From: Clostridiales bacterium
GTDB lineage: Bacteria; Bacillota; Clostridia; Lachnospirales; Lachnospiraceae
Assembly: GCA_029006795.1 (NCBI GenBank)
Contig: JAQXGQ010000044.1
Coordinates: 1 to 64,000, forward strand
Length of the DNA: 64,000 nucleotides
Direction: 5' to 3'
The notes under the pieces were generated by a model. That model saw only the letters and a program-made list of their open reading frames with translations, made no database searches and was not told the DNA's origin. Position 1 is the stretch's first letter. The number at the start of each line of letters is the position of its first letter. Made by a program: the position numbers and the translations under genes. Below, one piece after another: positions 15,082 through 24,958 of this stretch.

Positions 15082-16461
15082 TTATTGCCCTAAGAGATGT
15101 TCGCCGACAGTTACAATGTCTCCGGCTCCCATAGTTATCAACAAGTCGCCGTTCATACAATTTTTTAATAAAAATTTTTCTATTTCTTCAAAAGACGGGA
15201 AATAATGACAATCTGTTCCTGTTTTTTTGAGCTGTTCTAATAAATCCTTAGAACTGATGCCATAAGTATTTTTCTCACGGGCGGCATAGATGTCGGCGAG
15301 AACTACCATGTCAGCTAGGGATAAAACATCTGCAAAATCATTCAGAAAAGCCTTTGTTCTTGAGTAAGTGTGGGGCTGAAACACCAGTACTAGACGATTG
15401 TGCGGATAATTTTTTGCGGCTGTTAGTGTGGCGCGGATTTCCGTTGGATGATGAGCATAATCATCGATGATGGTAACTCCGTCCACAGTTCCTTTATATT
15501 GGAAACGACGGTTTGCACCGCCAAAAGCGGCAAGACCGGCAAGGATGAACTCTTTTGGAAGCCCTAAATCGAGGGAAAGGGCAATGGCAGCAAGCGCATT
15601 GGACACATTGTGCATTCCTGGGACATTTAGAGAAACCTTCATAACCGGTGTATCATGGTACATGGCAGTAAAGGTGCCGCAAGCCTTTTCGTTGAAAACA
15701 ATGTCGGCAGGGTGGTAATCGCAGGCATCGGAAAGACCAAATGTGATTACCTTTCTTTCTAAGCCGTCCGTAAGTTCACGATAGTTTTCAATTTCACCGT
15801 TTATGAGGATGACACCATCTTTTTTTGTATTGGATAAAAACTGGCGGAATGAATGACGGATATCGTGAATATCTTTAAAAAAGTCTAAATGTTCTGCTTC
15901 CACATTTAAGACGATACTGTATTTCGGGTAAAAATGCAGGAAACTATTGGTGTATTCGCATGCCTCGGAGACAAATATGTCGGACTTGCCCACTCTTAGG
16001 TTGCCATTTAATGATTTTAAAATACCACCTACTGTAATAGTAGGGTCTGCTTTTGCATTCAAAAGAATCTGACTAATCATGGAAGTAGTAGTCGTTTTTC
16101 CATGGGTTCCGGCAACGGCAATGGAGTTTTTATAATTGGCCATAATTTGACCAAGAAGCTCAGCACGGCTTATCATGGGGATACCTGCTTCTTTTGCACG
16201 CATAAGTTCAGGGTTGTCTTCGCAAATTGCAGCAGTATATACCACAAGGTCAATGTTCGGAGTAATATTTTCTGCTGTTTGTCCATAAAATACAGTGACC
16301 CCCATATGCTCTAAATGTCTCGTAAGTTCAGACTCTTTAGAATCAGATCCAGAGACAGTAAAATGTTCTTCTAAAAGAATTTCAGCAAGACCACTCATGC
16401 TGATACCGCCGATACCGATAAAATGGATATGTATCGGATTTTCAAAGTTAATATTATACAT
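15082..16461 (-). CDS. murC: UDP-N-acetylmuramate--L-alanine ligase
   Basis: MurC adds L-Ala to UDP-MurNAc, the first peptide step of cytoplasmic peptidoglycan precursor synthesis. The chain is 459 residues from ATG 16461, typical. The N-terminal Rossmann motif HFIGIGGISMSGLA binds the UDP-sugar. The ATP loop GTHGKTTTTSM is near 117, the central NVEAEHLDFF follows, and the C-terminal domain carries DDYAHHPTEI and FQPHTYSRT. A GTG directly upstream (16464) is an alternative start. The Shine-Dalgarno (CAGGTAA) is weak. It is separated from the dnaD-like gene by the DnaA-box region and has its own promoter at 16529-16556. Confidence 0.95.
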   Translation of the reverse strand: MYNINFENPIHIHFIGIGGISMSGLAEILLEEHFTVSGSDSKESELTRHLEHMGVTVFYGQTAENITPNIDLVVYTAAICEDNPELMRAKEAGIPMISRAELLGQIMANYKNSIAVAGTHGKTTTTSMISQILLNAKADPTITVGGILKSLNGNLRVGKSDIFVSEACEYTNSFLHFYPKYSIVLNVEAEHLDFFKDIHDIRHSFRQFLSNTKKDGVILINGEIENYRELTDGLERKVITFGLSDACDYHPADIVFNEKACGTFTAMYHDTPVMKVSLNVPGMHNVSNALAAIALSLDLGLPKEFILAGLAAFGGANRRFQYKGTVDGVTIIDDYAHHPTEIRATLTAAKNYPHNRLVLVFQPHTYSRTKAFLNDFADVLSLADMVVLADIYAAREKNTYGISSKDLLEQLKKTGTDCHYFPSFEEIEKFLLKNCMNGDLLITMGAGDIVTVGEHLLGQ

Positions 16462-16528
16462 CACTATATTACCTGCCTGTTTTATATTTTGGCAAAACTC
16501 TGTAGGGCAGAACTTTGCTTTAAAGCTA

Positions 16529-16556
16529 ATTATAACCTTATATTACTAATTTGCAA
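16529..16556 (-). promoter_or_regulatory. Probable sigma-A promoter of murC
   Basis: On the minus strand TTGCAA (16556-16551) and TATAAT (16534-16529) are 16 bp apart. The gap 16465-16758 holds this promoter, the opposing glgC promoter and an A-rich stretch, and no gene. Confidence 0.6.
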
Positions 16557-16691
16557 ATTCTTTTGGGATATTTTTTTACGACAAAACCAGGCAACAAAAG
16601 AAGATAATTGATAGAAATTGTATAATATGACAAAAAAAAAAGAAAAAAATAAAAGAAATTGTGAAAAATGATGTACATAAAGGAGAGAATA

Positions 16692-16700
16692 TGTTATAAT
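16692..16700 (+). promoter_or_regulatory. Probable extended -10 promoter of glgC-glgD
   Basis: TG-T-TATAAT at 16692-16700 is a perfect extended -10 about 59 bp before the start codon; no good -35 was seen. Confidence 0.5.
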
Positions 16701-16758
16701 TTGAAATACCAAAGGAAATATATTAACATTGACTAGGAAATGACGAGAGGTGATTGAC

Positions 16759-18033
16759 GTGATTAGAAAAGAAATGATAGCAATGCTATTAGCTGGAGGG
16801 CAGGGAAGCCGCTTGGGCGTGCTCACAGCAAAGGTTGCAAAACCGGCAGTTGCTTTTGGCGGTAAGTATCGTATCATCGATTTCCCCCTGAGTAATTGTA
16901 TTAATTCAGGAATTGATACGGTAGGTGTTTTAACTCAGTATCAGCCATTGCGTCTGAATACACATATTGGAATTGGTATTCCGTGGGATTTAGACCGCAA
17001 CAATGGTGGTGTAACAGTGTTGCCGCCTTATGAGAAGAGCGACAATAGTGAATGGTACAGTGGAACCGCAAATGCGATTTTCCAGAATATGAATTATATG
17101 GAGAGTTATAATCCGGAGTATGTGTTAATTTTATCCGGAGACCATATTTATAAGATGGATTATGAAGTGATGCTTGATTTCCATAAGGAAAATAATGCGG
17201 ATGTTACGATTGCCACAATGCCGGTTCCTATTGAAGAGGCGAGCCGTTTTGGTATTGTAATTACAGATGAAAATAAAAAAATAGAGGATTTCCAGGAAAA
17301 ACCAAAGGAGCCAAAAAGCAATCTTGCTTCTATGGGTATCTATATTTTTAGTTGGAAAGTATTAAAAGAAGCCTTATATGCAATGAAAGACCAGAGTGGA
17401 TGTGACTTTGGAAAGCATATCATTCCATATTGCCATGAAAAAGGGCAGAGATTGTTTGCATATGAGTGCAATGGATACTGGAAGGATGTTGGAACTCTTG
17501 GCTCTTACTGGGAAGCAAATATGGAACTGGTAGACTTGATTCCAGAGTTTAATCTTTATGAAGAATATTGGAAGATTTATACCAAGAGTGACATTATTGA
17601 ACCACAGTATTTGTCTCCGGAATCTGTGACAGAGAAGAGTATTATAGGGGAAGGCTCTGAAATATATGGAGAAGTTTATCATTCTGTCATTGGAGCTGGT
17701 GTCACAATTGGAAAGGGTACGGTTGTTCGTGATTCGATTGTAATGAAAGGTACGTGTATAGGAGAGGGTGCCACTATTGACAAGTCAATCATTGCAGAGA
17801 ACTGCCAGATTGGTGACAGAGTAGTTCTTGGAGTAGGAGAAGAGAAACCAAACAAGTTAAATGCAAGTATATATTCTTTTGGACTGGTAACTATTGGAGA
17901 AAAATCTGTGATACCGGAAGGTGTGTCTGTAGGTAAAAATACAGCAATTTCAGGAGCTACAGTAAAGGCAGATTATCCGGATGGAATTCTCGACAGCGGT
18001 GAAGTAATTATTAAGGCAGGTGACTCATTATGA
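16759..18033 (+). CDS. glgC: Glucose-1-phosphate adenylyltransferase, catalytic subunit
   Basis: GlgC makes ADP-glucose from glucose 1-phosphate and ATP, the committed step of glycogen synthesis. The 424-residue chain opens with the nucleotidyltransferase signature [12 protein letters not shown], then [20 protein letters not shown]. The substrate loop [10 protein letters not shown] follows, and a C-terminal left-handed beta-helix (repeats such as [21 protein letters not shown]) ends the protein. GTG 16759 is preferred because GAGAGGTG lies 6 nt before it; an in-frame GTG at 16750 overlaps that site. It overlaps glgD by 4 bp. Pairing of GlgC with a GlgD subunit is usual in Firmicutes. Confidence 0.95.
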   Translation: MIRKEMIAMLLAGGQGSRLGVLTAKVAKPAVAFGGKYRIIDFPLSNCINSGIDTVGVLTQYQPLRLNTHIGIGIPWDLDRNNGGVTVLPPYEKSDNSEWYSGTANAIFQNMNYMESYNPEYVLILSGDHIYKMDYEVMLDFHKENNADVTIATMPVPIEEASRFGIVITDENKKIEDFQEKPKEPKSNLASMGIYIFSWKVLKEALYAMKDQSGCDFGKHIIPYCHEKGQRLFAYECNGYWKDVGTLGSYWEANMELVDLIPEFNLYEEYWKIYTKSDIIEPQYLSPESVTEKSIIGEGSEIYGEVYHSVIGAGVTIGKGTVVRDSIVMKGTCIGEGATIDKSIIAENCQIGDRVVLGVGEEKPNKLNASIYSFGLVTIGEKSVIPEGVSVGKNTAISGATVKADYPDGILDSGEVIIKAGDSL

Positions 18034-19148
18034 AGGCAATAGGTATTATTTTAGCTGGCGGTAATAACAGCCGTATGCAAGAACTATCCAATAAAAGAGC
18101 GATTGCGGCAATGCCCATTGGCGGAGGCTACAGGAGCATTGACTTTGCATTAAGTAATATGAGCAATTCCCATATCCAGACCGTGGCAGTATTAACACAG
18201 TACAGCGCACGTTCTCTGAATGAGCATTTAAGTTCTTCAAAATGGTGGGATTTTGGTAGAAAACAAGGTGGACTTTATGTGTTCAATCCAACGGTAACGG
18301 TGGATAACAGTTGGTGGTATCGGGGTACTGCCGATGCGATGTATCAGAATATCGCTTTCTTAAAGAGACGCCATGAGCCTTATGTCATCATCACCAGTGG
18401 GGACTGTGTGTATAAGATGGATTACAATAAGGTATTAGATGCTCATATTGAGAAAAAAGCAGACATTACAGTCGTTTGTAAGGATGTACCGGCGGGAGAA
18501 GATGTCAGCAGATTCGGTGTGGTTCGCATGAATGAAGATTCCAGAATCATTGAGTTTGAAGAGAAACCGATGGTTTCCCATTCAAACACCATTTCCACAG
18601 GTATCTATATTGTAAGGAGAAGGCAATTAATTGAGATGCTTGAGAGAAGTGCCGAAGAAGAGCGTTGGGATTTTGTAACGGATATTTTAATCCGCTATAA
18701 AAACATGAAGCGAATTTATGGATATAAGATGAAAGAATACTGGAGTAATATAGCAACGGTAGAATCTTATTATCAGACAAATATGGATTTTCTGAAACCG
18801 GAAGTGCGGAAATACTTTTTCAGGGATGAGCCGAAGATTTACTCAAAGGTGGATGATCTTCCACCGGCAAAATATAATGTCGGTTCAGATGTGCGCAACA
18901 GTTTGGTTGCTAGCGGATGTATTATTAACAGTAAGGTGGAAAATTCCATTCTCTTTAAGAAAGTATTTGTTGGTAAGAACTGTGTTATTAAGAATTCTAT
19001 TATTCTCAATGATGTATATATTGGTGATAATACGCACATTGAAAACTGTATCGTGGAGAGCCGTGATACGTTGAAAGCCAATACATATTACTGCGGCGAT
19101 AATGGAATTAAAATAGTGGCAGAGAACAACGAGCGCTATGTGATTTAG
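18030..19148 (+). CDS. glgD: Glucose-1-phosphate adenylyltransferase, GlgD subunit
   Basis: This 372-residue GlgC paralogue joins GlgC to form the Firmicute ADP-glucose pyrophosphorylase and tunes its activity. The opening loop reads [20 protein letters not shown], so the catalytic Gly-rich loop is altered (GGNNSRM in place of GGQGSRL), the usual GlgD sign of a mainly regulatory subunit. The central [12 protein letters not shown] and the C-terminal beta-helix repeats ([20 protein letters not shown]) are kept. Start ATG 18030 sits within the ATGA overlap with glgC, behind AAGGCAGGTG. Translational coupling should keep the subunits in proportion. spoVG begins 45 bp downstream with its own ribosome binding site. 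Confidence 0.93.
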   Translation: MKAIGIILAGGNNSRMQELSNKRAIAAMPIGGGYRSIDFALSNMSNSHIQTVAVLTQYSARSLNEHLSSSKWWDFGRKQGGLYVFNPTVTVDNSWWYRGTADAMYQNIAFLKRRHEPYVIITSGDCVYKMDYNKVLDAHIEKKADITVVCKDVPAGEDVSRFGVVRMNEDSRIIEFEEKPMVSHSNTISTGIYIVRRRQLIEMLERSAEEERWDFVTDILIRYKNMKRIYGYKMKEYWSNIATVESYYQTNMDFLKPEVRKYFFRDEPKIYSKVDDLPPAKYNVGSDVRNSLVASGCIINSKVENSILFKKVFVGKNCVIKNSIILNDVYIGDNTHIENCIVESRDTLKANTYYCGDNGIKIVAENNERYVI

Positions 19149-19193
19149 TGGAAGAACGACAGCAGAATTACACCATAAAGGGGGCACAAAAAT

Positions 19194-19460
19194 ATGCAGA
19201 TTACGGACGTGAGAATTAGAAAAGTAGAAAAAGAAGGTAAAATGAAAGCAGTGGTATCCATTACCATCGATGAAGAATTTGTGGTACATGATATCAAAAT
19301 CATTGAAGGGGAGAAGGGATTGTTTATCGCGATGCCAAGCCGCAAGGCAGCAGATGGGGAATACCGCGATATTGCACATCCGATTAACTCAGATACCAGA
19401 GAGCGCATTCAGAAACTCATATTAGAGAAATATGAGGAAACCTTAGCTACGGAAAGCTAG
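19194..19460 (+). CDS. spoVG: Septation protein SpoVG
   Basis: SpoVG is a small, widely conserved Firmicute nucleic-acid-binding regulator, affecting sporulation septation and, in cocci, wall and virulence genes. The 88-residue chain has the family pattern [16 protein letters not shown], then [22 protein letters not shown], then FIAMPSRK and [12 protein letters not shown]. Length matches. SD AAAGGGGG precedes ATG 19194. It follows glgD closely, so glycogen synthesis and SpoVG may share a transcript, plausible in cells laying down reserves before sporulation (inference). A very strong terminator follows at 19538. Confidence 0.96.
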   Translation: MQITDVRIRKVEKEGKMKAVVSITIDEEFVVHDIKIIEGEKGLFIAMPSRKAADGEYRDIAHPINSDTRERIQKLILEKYEETLATES

Positions 19461-19537
19461 ATATTGTGCCGGTACGTGAAGGTATTTTTATGAAGTTACA
19501 TATTTGGGGTTAGCAAGTGAAAGAATAAAAGACGGAG

Positions 19538-19580
19538 GCGGCTGTATCAGTATGTGTTGTACTGATACAGCCGCTTTTTT
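19538..19580 (+). terminator. Strong Rho-independent terminator after spoVG
   Basis: GCGGCTGTATCAGTA (19538-19552) pairs perfectly over 15 bp with TACTGATACAGCCGC (19560-19574), loop of 7, then six T. Confidence 0.95.
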
Positions 19581-19583
19581 GGG

Positions 19584-19622
19584 AAAATCACAACGCAATG
19601 CAGTTGTGATTTTTGTTTTTTT
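19584..19622 (+). terminator. Second terminator-like hairpin
   Basis: AAAATCACAAC (19584-19594) pairs with GTTGTGATTTT (19603-19613) around an 8-nt loop, followed by a T-rich run. Its right arm contains the -35 of the next promoter. Confidence 0.7.
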
Positions 19623-19632
19623 CACGTATACT
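19604..19632 (+). promoter_or_regulatory. Probable sigma-A promoter of the GlmU-like gene cluster
   Basis: TTGTGA (19604-19609) and TATACT (19627-19632) are 17 bp apart. It gives a leader of roughly 215 nt before the ATG at 19854. Confidence 0.6.
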
Positions 19633-19695
19633 ATACAGTAGCAACGAAGAATCGTAACAGAGGGATACCGCAGAATGCAGAAGTACGGAGTGTGC

Positions 19696-19802
19696 TTTTA
19701 CAAAAAAGAGTGTCTTGTAAAATCCCAAAACTTCTGTAAAATAAGAGATAGTCTGCCGGTATACGAGTAAATGGGAAATAGGATTACCGGCAAGAGTTTT
19801 GG
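19696..19802 (+). ncRNA. Structured 5' leader of unknown class before the GlmU-like gene
   Basis: Three perfect 8-bp stems are visible. TTTTACAA (19696-19703) pairs with TTGTAAAA (19715-19722). CCAAAACT (19725-19732) pairs with AGTTTTGG (19795-19802). Inside the latter, TGCCGGTA (19754-19761) pairs with TACCGGCA (19785-19792), only 2 nt from the enclosing stem. A second TGTAAAA at 19735-19741 could compete for the first stem. I match it to no known riboswitch. The rest of 19633-19853 shows nothing else. Confidence 0.5.
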
Positions 19803-19853
19803 CAAAAGAAATCTTACAAAACCTAAGAATTTATAGAAACGGAGAAAATAAAG

Positions 19854-20603
19854 ATGGAACAGTTAAAAGCAGTAATACTTGCAGCAGGAAAGGGAACCAG
19901 AATGAAATCTGACCTGCCGAAAGTTGTACATACGATTGAGGGAAAGTGTTTAGTGGATTATGCCATTGATGCTGCAATGGGAGCCGGAGCAGAGGATATC
20001 TGCTTAGTGCTCGGTTATAAATATGAAGTAGTCCATGAAATGATAGAGCATAAGAATGTGAAATTTGTGCTTCAAGAGCAGCAATTAGGCACTGGTCATG
20101 CCGTGCTTTGTGCGAAGGATTTCTTAGGGGATGAGGGTCAGACCATGATTTTATTCGGGGATACTCCACTTATTACGGCAGACACCTTAAAACGCCTCAG
20201 AGACTATCATGTAAAACAAAAAAATACTGTTACCGTATTATCTGCAATGATTGACGATCCCACCGGCTATGGAAGAATCATCCGGGATGCAGACGGTAAC
20301 TTCCTAAAGAGCGTAGAGCATAAGGATGCCAATGAACAGGAATTGAAATCCCATGAGATTAATTCCGGCATGTATATTTTTGATACCGCAGAACTGAAAG
20401 AAGCCTTAGGAAAAATACAGCCGAACAATGCTCAGGGTGAATATTATCTGCCGGATACGCTCACAATTATCAAAGAAAAAGGCTTGAAAGTAGATGCCTT
20501 TGCCTTAGATGACCCGGAGGACATCACCGGAGTCAATGATCAGGAGCAGTTGAAGTCCGCAGCGATTGTCATCCGCAGAAGACGCGCTGCGGCAAAACAT
20601 TAA
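19854..20603 (+). CDS. Single-domain GlmU-like nucleotidyltransferase
   Basis: This protein covers only the uridylyltransferase half of GlmU: GlcNAc-1-phosphate + UTP to UDP-GlcNAc. Residues 6-26 hold VILAAGKGTRMKSDLPKVVH. QEQQLGTGHAV and FGDTPLITADTL follow, then YGRIIRD, EINSGMYIF and the final DDPEDITGVND, all GlmU-type motifs. At 249 residues it ends in a basic tail (RRRRAAAKH) with no left-handed beta-helix acetyltransferase domain, which in the standard enzyme supplies GlcNAc-1-P. Another protein must do that, or this enzyme uses another sugar phosphate. Start ATG 19854 follows ACGGAG. pth and mfd follow. Confidence 0.85.
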   Translation: MEQLKAVILAAGKGTRMKSDLPKVVHTIEGKCLVDYAIDAAMGAGAEDICLVLGYKYEVVHEMIEHKNVKFVLQEQQLGTGHAVLCAKDFLGDEGQTMILFGDTPLITADTLKRLRDYHVKQKNTVTVLSAMIDDPTGYGRIIRDADGNFLKSVEHKDANEQELKSHEINSGMYIFDTAELKEALGKIQPNNAQGEYYLPDTLTIIKEKGLKVDAFALDDPEDITGVNDQEQLKSAAIVIRRRRAAAKH

Positions 20604-20705
20604 GGATTTGCTGAGAAAATGAGAATAGAGTTGCTTCGCAAAATAAAAGGCAGGTTGCCACTTAAGGGACAAAAGTGTCTGCCGGAAGAAGAACAGGAGA
20701 ACATC

Positions 20706-21281
20706 ATGTTTTTAATAGTTGGACTTGGAAATCCGGGGAAGCAGTATGAGCACACCAGACATAATGTGGGATTTGATGTCATGGATGCCATTGCGGATAA
20801 ATATAATATTAGTATCGCTGAGAAAAAGCATAAAGCACTTTGTGGAAAAGGCGTCATAAACGGCAGTAAAGTTGTTTTAGCAAAGCCTCAGACTTTTATG
20901 AATTTAAGCGGGGAGAGTGTGGCAGAACTGCTGAGTTATTATAAACTAGACCCGGAGAAGGAAATGATTATCATTTATGATGATATCAGCCTTGCGCCGG
21001 GAAATTTACGCATTCGTAAAAAAGGAAGTGCCGGCGGGCATAATGGTATCAAAAATATTATTACCATGACAGGAACCCAGAATTTCATGCGAATCAAAGT
21101 GGGCGTGGGAGAAAAACCGAAGGGTTGGGATTTGGCAGACTATGTGTTAGGACATTTTGATGCGGCGGAACGGGCAGAAGTTGAGGAAGCAATCGGTCAT
21201 GCCGTTATTGCAGCGGAACAGATGATTGCTGGGGAGACGGATGCAGCGATGAATCAATTTAACAGTAAAAAGAAGGAATGA
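20706..21281 (+). CDS. pth: Peptidyl-tRNA hydrolase
   Basis: Pth frees tRNA from peptidyl-tRNAs dropped by ribosomes. The 191-residue chain shows FLIVGLGNPGKQYEHTRHNVGF with the catalytic His19, then KPQTFMNLSGESV and DDISLAPGNLRIRKKGSAGG, then HNGIKNI and FMRIKVGVG, all diagnostic. ATG 20706 is chosen because CAGGAG precedes it and the protein family starts there; an in-frame ATG at 20619 would add 29 non-homologous residues. It precedes mfd by 1 bp, the same pth-mfd order as in Bacillus. Confidence 0.96.
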   Translation: MFLIVGLGNPGKQYEHTRHNVGFDVMDAIADKYNISIAEKKHKALCGKGVINGSKVVLAKPQTFMNLSGESVAELLSYYKLDPEKEMIIIYDDISLAPGNLRIRKKGSAGGHNGIKNIITMTGTQNFMRIKVGVGEKPKGWDLADYVLGHFDAAERAEVEEAIGHAVIAAEQMIAGETDAAMNQFNSKKKE

Positions 21282-21282
21282 T

Positions 21283-24200
21283 ATGGAGACATTCAAAAAC
21301 CCCATGCAGGGTTTAAAGGAGTTTGAAGATTTAGAACAGGTCTTGCAGAAAATGCAGACCGGAAAAAAAGGAATTTTACAGGTGTCGGGCTGTATTGATG
21401 CCGCAAAACCGCATATGATGTATAGTGTGGACAATGGTGCGAAAAATCGCATCATTGTTACTTTTCACGAGCAGAAAGCGAAGGAACTGCAGGAGGAGTA
21501 TCTTTTTTTTGATAAGAGAACCGCCTATTATCCCGCAAAAGACATTCTGTTTTATCAGTCTGATATCCGGGGAAATGTGCTGACGGGGGAGCGCATCAAT
21601 GCCTTGAAAATGATTGCAGAGGAAGAACCCTGTACTATAATAACTACATTCGACGGACTAATGAACCCGATGCCGGTGCCGGAAAAATTTCTTCATGCCG
21701 CAAGGAAAATAGCGGTGGGAGATGCGGTGGAGTTAGATGAGTTTACCAGACATCTGGTGGAATTAGGATATGAAAAGAACTATCAGGCACAGACCATGGG
21801 GGAGTTTTCTGTCCGTGGTGGTATTATAGATGTATTTCCTCTGACGGAGGACAATCCTATCCGAATCGAACTCTGGGGAGACGAGGTGGATTCCATCCGT
21901 TCTTTTGATGCGGAGAGCCAGCGCTCCATCGAAAATTTAGAGGAAGTAAGTATCTATCCTGCCTGCGAGCTGGTGCTAAGCAAGGAAGAACGGGAAATGG
22001 GAATTAAGCGGATGTTAGCGGAAGCAGAAAAGACATCTGCAAAATTCCGAAAGGAAATGAAAACCGAGGAAGCGTATCGGGTGAAGTCTGCGGCTGAACA
22101 GGTGGCAGAAGAAGCGGGAGAATTTGGCATCAGTGCAGGCTTAGATGCCTACCTTTCTTATTTTTGTGAGAACAGGGTATCACTGCTTGATTATTTTGAC
22201 AGGGACGATACACTGGTATTTTTGGATGAGGCAGCGCGAACTGTTGAGAGGGGAATTGCCACCGAAACAGAATTTTCCGAGAGCATGAAGCAGCGGTTAG
22301 AAAAAGGGTACATCCTGCCGGGGCAGATGAAAGAGCTTTTCTCCTACAAGGAAATCATAGGAAAACTGGAAAGTTATTGTTGTATTTCTCTGGTTGCATT
22401 GGATTTAAAAAATAAGCATCTTGATATCAAAGAGAGATTTCATATCGAGTCTAAGACAGTAAATCCTTACAATAACAGCTTTGAACTTTTGGTGAAGGAT
22501 TTAAACCGTTATAAGAAGAATGGTTACCGTACTGTACTGCTGTCAAGCTCAAGAACCAGAGCGAAACGTCTGGCAGAAGACTTGATGGAAGAAGGATTAA
22601 ATACATTTTATTCCGAGGACTTTGACCATGAGGTAAAACCCGGGGAGATTATGACTGGGTATGGCAAAATTAAAAAAGGTTATGAATATCCGCTGCTAAA
22701 ATTTGTGGTGATATCCGAAAGCGATATTTTTGGAGGAGAAAAGAAGAAAAAGAAACACCGCCGTACCTACGAGGGAGAGAAAATTGCCAGCTTCACAGAC
22801 CTTAATATCGGAGATTATGTGGTGCATGAAAATCATGGACTGGGAATTTATCGCGGAATTGAGAAAATTGAAGTAGATAAAACGGTCAAGGACTATATTA
22901 AGATTGAGTATGCCGGAGGGGGCAACCTTTACATCTTAGCTACCCAGTTAGAATTGATTCAGAAGTATGCAGGTGCAGATGCGAAAAAACCGAAACTCAA
23001 TAAATTAGGCGGACAGGAATGGAATAAAACGAAAACAAAAGTTCGGGGAGCAGTCAAAGAGATCGCACAGGATTTAGTGCAGCTTTATGCGGCACGCCAG
23101 AGCAAAGAGGGGTTTGTGTATGGGCCGGATACCGTATGGCAGAAGGAGTTTGAGGAGATGTTTCCTTTTGAGGAAACGGAAGATCAGGAACTTGCCATCG
23201 AAGCTACCAAGAAAGATATGGAAAGCACAAAAATCATGGACCGCCTGATTTGCGGTGATGTGGGTTACGGTAAGACCGAAATTGCAATCCGGGCAGCATT
23301 TAAGGCTGTGCAGGATGGAAAACAGGTGGCATTTTTAGTACCAACTACCATCTTGGCACAGCAGCATTACAATAACTTTGTCCAGCGTATGAAAGATTTC
23401 CCGGTAAATGTCGATTTGCTTTGTCGTTTCCGAAGCCCTACAGAGCAGAAAAAAACGATAGAAGGATTAAAAAAAGGCAGTGTGGATATTGTGATTGGAA
23501 CGCACCGTCTATTGTCAAAGGATGTAGTCTATAAGGATTTAGGACTTTTGATTATAGATGAAGAGCAGCGTTTTGGCGTTGCCCATAAAGAAAAGATTAA
23601 GCAGTTAAAGAACAATATTGATGTACTGACACTGACCGCAACACCAATTCCGAGAACACTCCATATGAGCCTTATCGGTATCCGAGATATGAGTGTATTA
23701 GAAGAACCGCCTATGGACAGAATACCGATTCAGACCTACGTTATGGAATTTAATGAGGAACTGGTGCGAGAGGCGATATCAAGGGAGCTTGCAAGAGGCG
23801 GGCAGGCATATTATGTCTACAACCGTGTGAAAGAAATTGCTGATGTGGCGACAAAGATTGCAGAACTGGTGCCGGAGGCAAATGTTGCCTATGCTCACGG
23901 TCAAATGAGGGAGACGGAGCTTGAAAACATCATGTATCGTTTTATCAATGGGGAGATTGATGTGTTAGTTTCTACCACCATCATTGAGACAGGACTTGAT
24001 ATTTCAAATGTTAATACGATGATTATCCATGATGCGGATAATATGGGACTGTCCCAGCTTTATCAGCTGAGGGGACGTGTGGGGCGTTCTAACCGTACTG
24101 CCTATGCCTTTTTGATGTACAGGCGGGATAAAATGCTAAAGGAGATTGCGGAGAAGCGCCTTGCGGCAATTAAGGAATATACAGAGCTTGGAAGCGGTTT

Positions 24201-24861
24201 TAAAATTGCCATGCGTGATTTGGAAATCCGGGGGGCCGGAAACCTTTTGGGCGCCGAGCAGCACGGGCATATGGAGGCTGTCGGTTATGACCTGTACTGT
24301 AAGATGTTAAATGAGGCAGTTAAGGAGGCAAAAGGAGTGAAGGTGGAAGAGAACTTTGACACTTCCATTGATATTGATATTGATGCCTATATTCCTATGG
24401 GTTATATTCCAAACGAATTTCAAAAGTTAGATATTTATAAGCGCATTGCGGGAATTGAGACGGAGGAAGAGTCTGAGGAAATTTTAGAGGAACTCATTGA
24501 CCGTTTTGGTGATTTGCCCAAATCGGTGGAAAATCTGCTCTCTATTGCAAAAATAAAAACGATGGCACACAGGGCATATTTTACCGAGGTGGCGCAGAAA
24601 GGTGAAACCTTAAAATTTACGTTATATGAAAAGGCAAAAATTGATGTGGCAAAGATACCGGAGTTTGTGGCATCCTACGGGAACAATCTGAAATTTGCTG
24701 CAGATGCAAAAGCGCCTTATTTTACCTATTTCTTAAAGAAAAACTCCAGAGAAAAGAGCGTGGATGCCTTAGAAATCTTAGAGAAATTTTTATCGTCAGC
24801 CGGAGAAGTGCTACTTTTCCCTGAGAAGACAGAAGAGAATATGACTGTGAAAAATATGTGA
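21283..24861 (+). CDS. mfd: Transcription-repair coupling factor
   Basis: Mfd removes RNA polymerase stalled at lesions and recruits UvrA. The 1192-residue protein has the full order of domains: a UvrB-like N-terminal part (to about 330), the RNA-polymerase-interaction domain around [22 protein letters not shown]-like sequence near 505-530, then the RecG-like motor. The motor has Walker [10 protein letters not shown] near 660, the DEEQ box, and [10 protein letters not shown]. The TRG and [11 protein letters not shown] region and the C-terminal UvrA-contact-masking domain complete it. Length is normal. The ATG lies 1 bp after the pth stop, with GAAGGA upstream, so coupling is likely. A promoter for the next gene lies just beyond its stop. 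Confidence 0.97.
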   Translation: METFKNPMQGLKEFEDLEQVLQKMQTGKKGILQVSGCIDAAKPHMMYSVDNGAKNRIIVTFHEQKAKELQEEYLFFDKRTAYYPAKDILFYQSDIRGNVLTGERINALKMIAEEEPCTIITTFDGLMNPMPVPEKFLHAARKIAVGDAVELDEFTRHLVELGYEKNYQAQTMGEFSVRGGIIDVFPLTEDNPIRIELWGDEVDSIRSFDAESQRSIENLEEVSIYPACELVLSKEEREMGIKRMLAEAEKTSAKFRKEMKTEEAYRVKSAAEQVAEEAGEFGISAGLDAYLSYFCENRVSLLDYFDRDDTLVFLDEAARTVERGIATETEFSESMKQRLEKGYILPGQMKELFSYKEIIGKLESYCCISLVALDLKNKHLDIKERFHIESKTVNPYNNSFELLVKDLNRYKKNGYRTVLLSSSRTRAKRLAEDLMEEGLNTFYSEDFDHEVKPGEIMTGYGKIKKGYEYPLLKFVVISESDIFGGEKKKKKHRRTYEGEKIASFTDLNIGDYVVHENHGLGIYRGIEKIEVDKTVKDYIKIEYAGGGNLYILATQLELIQKYAGADAKKPKLNKLGGQEWNKTKTKVRGAVKEIAQDLVQLYAARQSKEGFVYGPDTVWQKEFEEMFPFEETEDQELAIEATKKDMESTKIMDRLICGDVGYGKTEIAIRAAFKAVQDGKQVAFLVPTTILAQQHYNNFVQRMKDFPVNVDLLCRFRSPTEQKKTIEGLKKGSVDIVIGTHRLLSKDVVYKDLGLLIIDEEQRFGVAHKEKIKQLKNNIDVLTLTATPIPRTLHMSLIGIRDMSVLEEPPMDRIPIQTYVMEFNEELVREAISRELARGGQAYYVYNRVKEIADVATKIAELVPEANVAYAHGQMRETELENIMYRFINGEIDVLVSTTIIETGLDISNVNTMIIHDADNMGLSQLYQLRGRVGRSNRTAYAFLMYRRDKMLKEIAEKRLAAIKEYTELGSGFKIAMRDLEIRGAGNLLGAEQHGHMEAVGYDLYCKMLNEAVKEAKGVKVEENFDTSIDIDIDAYIPMGYIPNEFQKLDIYKRIAGIETEEESEEILEELIDRFGDLPKSVENLLSIAKIKTMAHRAYFTEVAQKGETLKFTLYEKAKIDVAKIPEFVASYGNNLKFAADAKAPYFTYFLKKNSREKSVDALEILEKFLSSAGEVLLFPEKTEENMTVKNM

Positions 24862-24875
24862 AACTTAAAAAAATC

Positions 24876-24904
24876 TTGCGGTGGGTGACAAAAAGCACTA
24901 TAAT
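24876..24904 (+). promoter_or_regulatory. Probable sigma-A promoter of the foldase-like lipoprotein
   Basis: TTGCGG (24876-24881) and TATAAT (24899-24904) are 17 bp apart, 54 bp before the ATG. Confidence 0.6.
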
Positions 24905-24958
24905 GTAACAAGTAATTGTCCCGGAAAGCTGATGTTTGCGGGATGACAGGAGGAACAT

